Assembly: GCA_937907435.1 (NCBI GenBank)
Contig: CALCIA010000179.1
Location: 1-24,250 of the forward strand
Length of the DNA: 24,250 nucleotides
Direction of reading: 5' to 3'
From: an uncultured Actinomycetes bacterium
Lineage (GTDB): Bacteria > Actinomycetota > Thermoleophilia > Solirubrobacterales > 70-9
In this document: positions 15,819 to 22,397 of the stretch, in pieces
How positions within the stretch are numbered: the first letter of the stretch is position 1
How the letters are laid out: each line of letters begins with the position of its first letter
Position numbers and translations under genes: made by a program
Notes under the pieces: generated by a model
What the model saw: the letters and a program-made list of their open reading frames with translations, nothing else
The model's database searches: none
What the model was told of the DNA's origin: nothing

Positions 15819-16776
15819 CTGACAAAGGGTACGGAGTGAGGATGAGGCGAAGGTCGGCGGCGACCTCGGCCGGTGTCTCGGTGATCTGGCGCCAGGTGAG
15901 ACGCGCGGTCGTGTAGCCGACGGCGGTGAGGATGCGGTCGCGTTCGCGGTCCTTCTCGAAGGCGCGCCTCGTCCGGTGCGCCGCCCCGCCGTCCAGCTCG
16001 ATCGCGACCTTGCGGTCCTCCCAGAGGCAATCGACCTCGTAGAAGCGATCGCGGATCGCGAGGTGGACGTTCATGCGCGGCCGCGGCAGGGCGAAGCGGT
16101 CGGCCAGGGCAAGGAACCTCTCCTCGAGCTCGCCGCGCGTGATTCCTACCGGTGGCGCCTTGCCGCTCGCAAGTCGGGCGAGCAACACGGTGCCCTTCCG
16201 TCCCGGATAGCGCTCGAGCAGGTCCGGCACCGAGAGCCGCAGCCGGTATTCGCGTACCTCCATCTCATTCCAAGCCCGCTCCACCTCCCGTTCCTTGAGC
16301 ATCCCGGCGAGGTCGAGCATCGTCCGCGCCACCGACGTCACCGGTATCCCCCACATCCGCCCCACCTCGTCCGCGGGCAGCGAACCGCGGTGGACAACGA
16401 TCCCTCCCTTGCTGAGCTTCGACCCCGGTGCCGTGACTTCCGGTGCGATTTCGCTCCGAGGGCAGAGACGCCAAAGCTGCCCGGCCGAGCGATGGCTGAG
16501 CACCGCATCCGGCCCGTAGGCCAGGACCGCCGCCATCCAACGGGATTCCACCGTGAGCGCCCGGTGTCCCACGGCGTAGACACCTCGGTGCAAGCGAATG
16601 AGGCCGCCGTGAAAGACGCGCGTCCGGATCAGCCGCTCGGTCAGCCCGATCTCTTGGAGCTGCCACCGTCCCACGACTCCGTGCTGACGCCCCGCCAGCG
16701 CGGCGACCCTCCGGTCAAGGATCTCCGTGTGGAGTTTTGGTCTCCCAGAGACCGAAAGTCGACGCGCGTTTTCCAC
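15781..16776 (-). CDS. AbiEi-type antitoxin-domain protein with C-terminal DUF559 (Vsr-like) domain
   Basis: A 331-aa orphan of a family that I recall as abundant in soil actinobacteria. Residues about 20-75 form a winged-helix AbiEi antitoxin-like domain (RQHGVVGRWQLQEIGL, RLHRGVYAVGH), followed by an AbiEi_4-like segment (VLSHRSAGQLW, VTSVARTMLDLAG). The C-terminal 215-331 is DUF559-like, related to Vsr and other PD-(D/E)xK nucleases. Candidate acidic residues are Asp249 in YEVDCLW and Glu260/Asp262 in IELDGG, with His267 and the region RAFEKDRERDRIL. No AbiEii toxin gene is next to it, so a toxin-antitoxin role is not supported by context; the function is unknown. The start is a weak GTG. 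The 3' end overlaps mnmA by 38 nt. A 10-bp hairpin at 16735-16757 lies within its first codons. Confidence 0.85.
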   Translation of the reverse strand: MENARRLSVSGRPKLHTEILDRRVAALAGRQHGVVGRWQLQEIGLTERLIRTRVFHGGLIRLHRGVYAVGHRALTVESRWMAAVLAYGPDAVLSHRSAGQLWRLCPRSEIAPEVTAPGSKLSKGGIVVHRGSLPADEVGRMWGIPVTSVARTMLDLAGMLKEREVERAWNEMEVREYRLRLSVPDLLERYPGRKGTVLLARLASGKAPPVGITRGELEERFLALADRFALPRPRMNVHLAIRDRFYEVDCLWEDRKVAIELDGGAAHRTRRAFEKDRERDRILTAVGYTTARLTWRQITETPAEVAADLRLILTPYPLSDGSGDLRPLPPR

Positions 16777-16826
16777 GCGGCCGATGCTGGCGAGGAAATG
16801 CGCGCGGGTGGCGCGCAGTTTGTGCC

Positions 16827-16984
16827 AAAAGTCAGCTCCAGCCCGCCGGTACCGCCTCTAGCTTTGATCCCTTCATAAGAAGGTGGGCGCCCTGCTCGCG
16901 GTCCCAAGGGACCGAAAGACAAAAGCTCCCGAGCCGTTTGTGTTGGGTCAAACGGTGAGACGGCTCTCGCACGGGCTCGAGCTT
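16827..16984 (-). ncRNA. ssrS: Candidate 6S RNA
   Basis: 6S RNA mimics an open promoter and binds the housekeeping RNA polymerase. The 246-bp gap below aspS folds into the 6S shape. Closing stem: 16983-16972 with 16845-16834 (11 of 12 pairs), then 16964-16957 with 16858-16851 (8 pairs, two wobbles). Next is a large central bubble whose 3' side starts CCCACC and holds the short hairpin CCTTCTTATGAAGG (16883-16870), as in E. coli 6S. The terminal arm is 16930-16922 with 16893-16885, capped by CGGTCCC-TT-GGGACCG (16914-16899). An additional 7-bp hairpin (16955-16934) sits on the 5' side of the bubble. TACGGT upstream puts +1 at the base of the closing stem, and a T4 run (16830-16827) follows it. 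In B. subtilis bsrA is also next to aspS. This is inference from structure and context. Confidence 0.65.
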
Positions 16985-16990
16985 GCGGAC

Positions 16991-16996
16991 ACCGTA
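16991..16996 (-). promoter_or_regulatory. -10 box of the 6S RNA candidate
   Basis: TACGGT ends 6 nt before A16984, where the predicted closing stem begins. No strong -35 was found; TTCCCA occurs 15 bp upstream of the -10. Confidence 0.45.
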
Positions 16997-16997
16997 G

Positions 16998-17013
16998 CAC
17001 CGGCGCACCGGTG
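16998..17013. terminator. Short hairpin after the aspS operon
   Basis: CACCGG, a 4-nt loop and CCGGTG form a perfect 6-bp hairpin 9 nt beyond the stop codon of the 98-aa gene. It may end the hisS-aspS transcript, though it lies inside the spacer of the proposed 6S promoter. Confidence 0.35.
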
Positions 17014-17022
17014 GGAAGCGGC

Positions 17023-17319
17023 TCAGTAATCGGGGACGTCGAGGTTGCTGAGATGCATCTCCGCCTCGCTCCAGCGGTCGGTGGGGACGCAGAGAAAGAT
17101 TTCGCCGTGACCGAAGCGGTCGGGCGGCCAGTCGGCAGTGAGGGCCGCCTCGATCCCGGCCTCCTCGAGCGCCTGGTGCCAGGCGCGCGCGGTCCGCACG
17201 TCGCCGAAGTCCCGCACCACCTCCCACCCTTCGAAGCGCGGGTCGCCGACGTGGACCGGCGTCTGTCCGGGCCCGGGCTGCGGGCGCCACCTGCGGGGAA
17301 TCCAGTCCCGCAGACCCAT
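17023..17319 (-). CDS. Small uncharacterized protein after aspS (possibly DUF2007-like)
   Basis: A 98-aa soluble protein. After a basic, Trp-rich start (residues 1-15) it has an alpha/beta pattern: a strand around WEVVRDFG, a helix around ARAWHQALEEAGI, a strand AALTA, a strand EIFLCVP and a final helix. AWHQALEEAGIEAAL followed by a strand recalls the DUF2007 putative signal-transducing family, but this is a weak resemblance judged by eye. It begins 1 nt after the aspS stop codon, so it is very likely translated with aspS, and codon use matches its neighbours. No function is assigned. Confidence 0.75.
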   Translation of the reverse strand: MGLRDWIPRRWRPQPGPGQTPVHVGDPRFEGWEVVRDFGDVRTARAWHQALEEAGIEAALTADWPPDRFGHGEIFLCVPTDRWSEAEMHLSNLDVPDY

Positions 17320-17320
17320 C

Positions 17321-19174
17321 TCAGTGTCCGGCTTTACCGCTCTTGTGGATGGCGACGCCGACCTCGCGCAGCTGCGCCGCGTCGACCGGGGCGGGCGCGC
17401 CGGTGAGGAGGTCGAAGCCGGAGGCGGTCTTGGGGAAGGCGATCACGTCGCGGATAGTCTCGACGCCCGCGAGGCGCTGGACAAGTCGGTCGATGCCGTA
17501 GGCGATGCCGCCGTGCGGCGGTGCCCCGTAGCGGAGCGCCTCGAGCAGGAAGCCGAAGCGGGCCTTGGCGGTCTCGGCGTCAATCCCGAGCGCGGCGAAG
17601 ACCTGCTGCTGCACCTCGGCGCTGTGGATACGGATCGAGCCGCCGCCGATCTCCTGCCCGTTCCAGACCACGTCGTAGGCCTGGGACAAAGCCGCGCCGG
17701 GGTCGTCAGGGTCGAGCGCGCCCGCCGGCGCCGTGAACGGATGGTGCATCGCGTCGAAGCGCTTCTCGACCTCGTCGTAGAGGAAGAGCGGGAAGTCGAC
17801 GATCCAGACCAGGCGGTTCTCGCTCTCGTCGATCAGGCCGAAGCGCTCGCCGAGGTCGAGCCGCATCTGTCCCAGGACCGCGTTGACCACCGGCCGCTTG
17901 TCGGCGACCAGCAGCAGGAGGTCGCCCTCCTCGGCGCCGAGCAGGCGGTTGAGCTCGGCCAGCTCCGCCTCGCTGAGGAACTTGGCGGTCGGCGAGCGCC
18001 AGCCCTCGCCCTCGCGGAACGCCCAGACCAGGCCTTTCGCCCCCAGCTCCTGGGCGCGCGAGATGAAGCCGTCGAGGTCTTTGCGCGGCACCTCGCGCTT
18101 GCCGGCGTTGATGCCGCGGATCGAGCCGCCGGACTCGAGCACCGAGCGGAAGACCTTGAACTCGGTCCCGCGCAACGCCTCGCCGAGGTCGACGAGCTCG
18201 AGCCCGAAGCGTAGGTCCGGCCGGTCGGTCCCGAAGCGGTCGAGCGCCTCCCGGTAGGGCATCCGCTGCATCGGGATCTCGATCTCCGGCCCGCCGACCG
18301 CCTCGAAGACGTGGGACAGCATCCGTTCGTTGATCGCGATCACGTCGTCGGCCTCCACGAACGACATCTCGACGTCGAGCTGGGTGAACTCCGCCTGGCG
18401 GTCGGCGCGCGTCGCCTCGTCGCGGAAGCAGCGGGCGATCTGGAAATAACGTTCGAACCCGCTCACCATCAGGAGCTGCTTGAAGAGCTGCGGGGACTGC
18501 GGCAGCGCGTAGAAGGAACCCTGCTGCTGGCGGCTGGGGACGAGGAAGTCGCGCGCGCCCTCCGGGGTGGAGCGGGTCAGCACCGGGGTCTCGACGTCGA
18601 CGAACCCTTCGGCGCCGAGGAACTCGCGCATCGCCGCGGTCAGCCGGTGGCGGAGCACGAGCGCCTCGCGCATCGGCGCCCGCCGCAGGTCCAGGTACCG
18701 GTAGCGCAGCCGCGTGTCCTCGCCGACGTCGTCGGCGTAGCCCTCGATCTGGAAGGGCGGCGTCTCGGAGTCGGCGAGCAGCTCGGCGCCAGCCACCGCG
18801 ACCTCGACCTCGCCGGTCGGCAGCGCCGGGTTGATCGTCTCCTCGTCGCGGCGCACCACCTTGCCACGCGCGCTCAGCACGTCCTCGGCGCGCAGCTTGT
18901 GAGCGAGCTCGAACGCCGCTCCCGAGGTGTCGGGGTGGAAGACGAGCTGGACGATGCCGGTGCGGTCGCGCAGGTCGATGAAGATCAGCCCGCCATGGTC
19001 GCGGCGGCGGTTGACCCAGCCCGCGACGCGGACCTCGTCGTCGACCCGATCCGGCAGGACCCGTCCGCACCAGGTGTCGCGGTAGCCGTTCGCCGCCGGA
19101 TCGGGAAGCCGTCCCACGCCCGATTCGGCCGCGCCGGCCGCGCCGCTCGCCGCCTGCGCGCCTACGTCGCTCAC
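17321..19174 (-). CDS. aspS: Aspartyl-tRNA synthetase, bacterial type, probably non-discriminating
   Basis: A class II synthetase that charges tRNA-Asp, 617 aa. It has an N-terminal OB-fold anticodon domain (about 45-150), the catalytic core with motif 2 (FRDEATRADRQAEFTQLD), the bacterial GAD insertion (about 310-430), HHPFTAP, and motif 3 (HGGIAYGIDRLV). In the anticodon loop RRRDHGG, His60 replaces the Leu of the E. coli enzyme. In P. aeruginosa a His here marks non-discriminating AspRS, which also makes Asp-tRNA-Asn for GatCAB, so the same is inferred. The first about 28 residues are an Ala/Gly-rich extension and the start could be later. GTG overlaps the hisS stop (GTGA). Confidence 0.97.
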   Translation of the reverse strand: MSDVGAQAASGAAGAAESGVGRLPDPAANGYRDTWCGRVLPDRVDDEVRVAGWVNRRRDHGGLIFIDLRDRTGIVQLVFHPDTSGAAFELAHKLRAEDVLSARGKVVRRDEETINPALPTGEVEVAVAGAELLADSETPPFQIEGYADDVGEDTRLRYRYLDLRRAPMREALVLRHRLTAAMREFLGAEGFVDVETPVLTRSTPEGARDFLVPSRQQQGSFYALPQSPQLFKQLLMVSGFERYFQIARCFRDEATRADRQAEFTQLDVEMSFVEADDVIAINERMLSHVFEAVGGPEIEIPMQRMPYREALDRFGTDRPDLRFGLELVDLGEALRGTEFKVFRSVLESGGSIRGINAGKREVPRKDLDGFISRAQELGAKGLVWAFREGEGWRSPTAKFLSEAELAELNRLLGAEEGDLLLLVADKRPVVNAVLGQMRLDLGERFGLIDESENRLVWIVDFPLFLYDEVEKRFDAMHHPFTAPAGALDPDDPGAALSQAYDVVWNGQEIGGGSIRIHSAEVQQQVFAALGIDAETAKARFGFLLEALRYGAPPHGGIAYGIDRLVQRLAGVETIRDVIAFPKTASGFDLLTGAPAPVDAAQLREVGVAIHKSGKAGH

Positions 19175-20415
19175 GCTTCGCCCCCCGTCATCTCACCCAG
19201 AAGATTGCCCGTGTCGGCGGCGCGCTGCTCGCCGCTCGCCATGTCGCGCAGCTGCGCGGTGCCGCCGGCCTCGAGGATCAGCACCCGCGCGGCGCCGATC
19301 CGGTCGGCGTGTTTCAGCTGCCCCTTGAGGCCGCGCCCGGCGAGGTCCATCTCGGCCGAGAACCCCGCGTTCCGCAGCTCGGTGACCAGCGCCATCGCGC
19401 GCCGGCGCTGCTCGGGGTCGGCGATCGCGACGAACGCGTCCCGTCCCCGCCGCGGCTCCTCCTCGTCGAGCGCCAGCAGGATCCGCTCGATCCCCGCCGC
19501 CCAGCCGACCGCCGGCGTCGCCGGCCCGCCGAGCTGCTCGATCAGCCCGTCGTAGCGCCCGCCGCCGCCGATCTCCGACTGGCCGCCGAGCGCATCGCAG
19601 ACGAAGGAGAAGATCGTCCGCGTGTAGTAGTCGATGCCGCGCACGAGCGTGCCGTCGAGCTCATAGCCGATCCCGGCCGCGTCGAGCAGGGCGCGGACCT
19701 CGTCGAAGTGCTCCTGGTCCTCCGCGGAGAGCGCGTCGAGGATCGTCGGCGCGGACGCCATCACCCCCTGCACCCCCGCGTCGTCGGAGTCGAAGGCGCG
19801 CAGCGGGTTGATGTCGATGCGCTCGCGCACGTCGGCCGTCAGGTCGCCCTCGTGGCGGTGCAGGTGCGCCTTCAGCTCCTCCAGGTAGGCGGCGCGCGCG
19901 TCGAGCGAGCCGAGGCTCCCCAGCCGCAGCGCCACCCCCGGCACGCCGAGCTCCCCGAGCAGGTCCGACAGCAGCATGATCACCTCGGCGTCGGCGAGCG
20001 GCGAGTCGGTCCCGATCGCCTCGATCCCGAGCTGGTGGAACTGGCGATAACGCCCCGCCTGCGGCCGCTCGTGGCGGAAAAAGGGCCCGACGTAGGAGAG
20101 CTTCACCGGCTGCGCCTGTTTGTGCATGCCGTGCTCCAGGTAGGCGCGGCAGATCGGCGCCGTCCCCTCCGGCCGCAGGGTGAGGCTGCGCTCCCCCTTG
20201 TCCTCGAAGGTGAACATCTCCTTGCGGACGATGTCGGTCGATTTGCCGACGCCGCGTTCGAAGAGGTCGGTGTCCTCGAAGGTCGGCGTCTGGATCATCT
20301 CGTAGCCGGCCCGCTCGAAGATGCCGGTCGCGACCGCCTGCAGCCGTGCCCGCGCGCGGCCGGCGGCCGGGAGCACGTCGAAGGTCCCGCGCGGTGCCTG
20401 GAACTTGCTTGCCAT
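19171..20415 (-). CDS. hisS: Histidyl-tRNA synthetase
   Basis: A class II synthetase that charges tRNA-His. It has 414 residues, typical for bacteria. Visible are motif 1 around ERAGYEMIQTPTFEDTDLF, motif 2 (FFRHERPQAGRYRQFHQ), the histidine-binding signature LVRGIDYYTRTIF, motif 3 near AVGWAAGIERIL, and the C-terminal anticodon-binding domain (about 320-414). TAAGGT lies 8 nt before the ATG and there is no Shine-Dalgarno site, so this is probably a leaderless operon head for hisS-aspS and the 98-aa gene. A CGCGGGCCCGCG palindrome just upstream separates it from the MBL gene. Confidence 0.98.
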   Translation of the reverse strand: MASKFQAPRGTFDVLPAAGRARARLQAVATGIFERAGYEMIQTPTFEDTDLFERGVGKSTDIVRKEMFTFEDKGERSLTLRPEGTAPICRAYLEHGMHKQAQPVKLSYVGPFFRHERPQAGRYRQFHQLGIEAIGTDSPLADAEVIMLLSDLLGELGVPGVALRLGSLGSLDARAAYLEELKAHLHRHEGDLTADVRERIDINPLRAFDSDDAGVQGVMASAPTILDALSAEDQEHFDEVRALLDAAGIGYELDGTLVRGIDYYTRTIFSFVCDALGGQSEIGGGGRYDGLIEQLGGPATPAVGWAAGIERILLALDEEEPRRGRDAFVAIADPEQRRRAMALVTELRNAGFSAEMDLAGRGLKGQLKHADRIGAARVLILEAGGTAQLRDMASGEQRAADTGNLLGEMTGGEA

Positions 20416-20423
20416 CGTGGGCG

Positions 20424-20429
20424 ACCTTA
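20424..20429 (-). promoter_or_regulatory. -10 box of hisS (leaderless type)
   Basis: TAAGGT ends 8 nt before the hisS ATG, within the 36-bp gap after the MBL-fold gene. Confidence 0.45.
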
Positions 20430-20451
20430 CCCGGAGCGCGCGGGCCCGCGG

Positions 20452-21099
20452 TCAGCGGGCGGTCGCCTGGAGGAACGGATTGGTCGCCCGCTCGGCGCCG
20501 AGCGTCGTGATCCCCATGTGGCCGGGATGGACGACGGTCGCGTCGGGGTGCGAGTCGAGCAGCCGGGCGATCGAGTCGGCGAGCGTCGGCCAGTCCCCGC
20601 CGGGGAGGTCGACGCGGCCGACCGAGCCCTGGAAGAGGACGTCGCCGGAGAAGATCGCGTCCTCGCCGCGCACCGAGTAGGTGACGTGGCCCGGGCTGTG
20701 GCCGGGGGTGAAGATGACGTCGAGCTCCAGCCCGGCGAGGCTCAGCACCTCGCCCCCGGCGAGGGTCTCGTCGGCGTCGTAGGACTCGTACGGCCCGAAG
20801 CCCTCCCACGGCACGTAGGCCATGATGTCGGCGAGGACCGGCTTCTCGATCTCGGGCACGTAGACCGGCGCCCCGGTGGCGCGCGCGACCGGCGCGACCG
20901 CGCCGATGTGGTCGAAGTGCGTGTGGGTGAGGAGGATCGCCTCGACCTCCGCCCCGGGCCAGCGTGCGATCGCCGCGAGGATCCGCTCCGCCTCGTCCCC
21001 GGGGTCGACCACCAGCAGCTTGTCGCCGCCCTCGGGCCGCAGCAGGAAGCAGTTCTCGGCGATCTGGCCGACGGTCAGCATCTCGACGTCGAGGGCCAC
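20452..21099 (-). CDS. MBL-fold metallohydrolase (glyoxalase II-like)
   Basis: A 215-aa metallo-beta-lactamase-fold hydrolase. The zinc motif HTHFDH lies at 59-64, with further ligands in TPGHSPGH, SGDVLF and the final HPGHMG. The layout matches the YcbL/GloB2 type of short hydroxyacylglutathione-hydrolase-like proteins, but it lacks the C-terminal substrate domain of classical GloB, so the natural thioester substrate is not known. The start is set at GTG 21099: AGGGAGG lies 5 nt before it. The longer in-frame ATG at 21150 would overlap the upstream gene by 49 nt with Arg/Pro-rich sequence. In B. subtilis-type gene order, hydrolases and hisS are also near each other. It is probably cotranscribed with the 124-aa membrane protein. 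Confidence 0.92.
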   Translation of the reverse strand: MALDVEMLTVGQIAENCFLLRPEGGDKLLVVDPGDEAERILAAIARWPGAEVEAILLTHTHFDHIGAVAPVARATGAPVYVPEIEKPVLADIMAYVPWEGFGPYESYDADETLAGGEVLSLAGLELDVIFTPGHSPGHVTYSVRGEDAIFSGDVLFQGSVGRVDLPGGDWPTLADSIARLLDSHPDATVVHPGHMGITTLGAERATNPFLQATAR

Positions 21100-21101
21100 T
21101 G

Positions 21102-21476
21102 CTACCTCCCTTCGCGGTCGCGGATCCGCTGGCGCTCGCGTTTGCGCCACATCGTGAGGTCGATGTAGTACCCGGTCGGGATGTAGAAGACGAGCATGAA
21201 GGCGCCGAAGGCGAGCGACACGCCGACCGGCCGTTTGAAGAGCACCAGCAGGATCAGGACGAAGATCACGGCGGCGCCGGCCCCGCGGATCGCGGCGCTT
21301 TTCCAGGTCGGCGGCAGGTCTTTTTTCTTCGCCGTGGAGCGGCTGCCCCCGCCGGAGCGGGCGCGGGCGCGGGCCTCCTCGCGGGTGCGCGGTTTCGAGC
21401 GGCGCCCGTTGGTGTCGATGCGGCCGCCCTGGGTGCCGCGGCGCTTGCGTCGTCTCTTGTTCTTCGGCTGAGCCAT
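21102..21476 (-). CDS. Small basic two-helix membrane protein, unknown function
   Basis: A 124-aa protein. The first about 55 residues are strongly basic (KNKRRRKRR, KPRTREEARARAR) and look disordered. Two hydrophobic helices follow: about 66-80 (AAVIFVLILLVLF) and about 84-104 (VGVSLAFGAFMLVFYIPTGYY). A short basic tail ends the protein (RKRERQRIRDREGR). Charge suggests both termini are cytoplasmic. The ATG is 22 nt after ftcD, with TAAATT 9 nt upstream as a possible -10 and no Shine-Dalgarno site. Its stop codon lies 2 nt before the MBL start. The basic N-terminus could bind RNA or membrane lipid; that is speculation. Confidence 0.8.
   Translation of the reverse strand: MAQPKNKRRRKRRGTQGGRIDTNGRRSKPRTREEARARARSGGGSRSTAKKKDLPPTWKSAAIRGAGAAVIFVLILLVLFKRPVGVSLAFGAFMLVFYIPTGYYIDLTMWRKRERQRIRDREGR
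21105..21111 (-). promoter_or_regulatory. Shine-Dalgarno site that sets the MBL start
   Basis: AGGGAGG, the best Shine-Dalgarno match in the window, ends 5 nt before GTG 21099, directly upstream of the stop codon of the membrane-protein gene. Confidence 0.75.
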
Positions 21477-21498
21477 CGCTCTAGGAATTTAGTGACTA

Positions 21499-22389
21499 TC
21501 AGCCGCTGGGCGCCGCGAGGCGCCGCTCGATCACGTGCCGCGCCGGGTCGAAGCCGCGGATCGGCACGTCGGCGGGGTAATCGACGAGGGCGCCGGCCGG
21601 GATCAGCCCGACCAGCTCCGCCTCGACGGGGCGCGCGCCGAGCGGCGCCGCCAGCCGCCGCACCTCCTCGACCACGGCGCCGAGCGGGGTCGTCAGCGGG
21701 TCGTGGACGTTGGTCGAGACCTGGGCGCGCCCGCTCGACAGCACGAGGCCGATCGCCCGCACGCCGGGCGCCCCTCCCCCGGCCTCGCGCAGCGCGGCGG
21801 CGACCGCGCGCGCCGTGTCGAGGTCGGCGCCCTCCAGCTCCACGTTGAAGGCGGCAAGTGGCGGGCGCGCCGTCACCAGGGTCGCGCCGCCGCGCCGGTG
21901 CGGCACGCTCGGGCCGAAGTCGGGGCGCAGCTCGCCGCCGTCCATCCGCAGCCACAGCTCCGCGAGGCCGCCGTTGCGAAAGTAGGCGCGCTCGGCGCGG
22001 CCGGGCTCGCGGGCCAGCTCGCCGTAGAGGAAGACCGGCACGCCGATGCCGCCGATCTGCGTCGCGACCGCGACCGCCTCGGTGCGGGCGGCGCCGCGGT
22101 CCTCCTCGCGCAGCCAGACGATCGGGCACACGTCGAGCGCGCCGATCGCCGGGTGGGCGCCGGCGTAGGAGGACATGTCGATCGCCTCCACCGCCTCCTC
22201 GGCGCCGGCGAGGAGCGACTCGGCCAGCCCGCCCGACTCGCCCGCGAGCGTGAAGACGCTGCGGCCGTGGTCGGCGTCGGTGTGGACGTCGAGGATGCGG
22301 GCGGCGCGCCCGAACGCCTCGTGGAAGCGGCCCAGGACCTCCGCGTCCCCCGCCACCGAGACGTTGGGGACGGCGAGCAGCGTCGGCAT
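21499..22389 (-). CDS. ftcD: Glutamate formimidoyltransferase (FT domain only)
   Basis: It transfers the formimino group of formiminoglutamate (from histidine breakdown) to tetrahydrofolate. The 296-aa product is the formiminotransferase domain alone, without the cyclodeaminase domain of mammalian FTCD. Recognizable are the N-terminal VPNVSVAGD, DVHTDADHGRSVFTL, the catalytic-site stretch GAHPAIGALDVCP with its His, FLYGELA, and AFNVELEG plus VSTNVHDP in the second half. ATG 22389 starts the first beta-strand; the frame is open further upstream but only as antisense-style sequence inside the next gene. It follows the M29-like gene by 8 nt. No other histidine-degradation gene is nearby, so the substrate in this organism is uncertain. 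Confidence 0.92.
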   Translation of the reverse strand: MPTLLAVPNVSVAGDAEVLGRFHEAFGRAARILDVHTDADHGRSVFTLAGESGGLAESLLAGAEEAVEAIDMSSYAGAHPAIGALDVCPIVWLREEDRGAARTEAVAVATQIGGIGVPVFLYGELAREPGRAERAYFRNGGLAELWLRMDGGELRPDFGPSVPHRRGGATLVTARPPLAAFNVELEGADLDTARAVAAALREAGGGAPGVRAIGLVLSSGRAQVSTNVHDPLTTPLGAVVEEVRRLAAPLGARPVEAELVGLIPAGALVDYPADVPIRGFDPARHVIERRLAAPSG

Positions 22390-22397
22390 CGCGGCGC

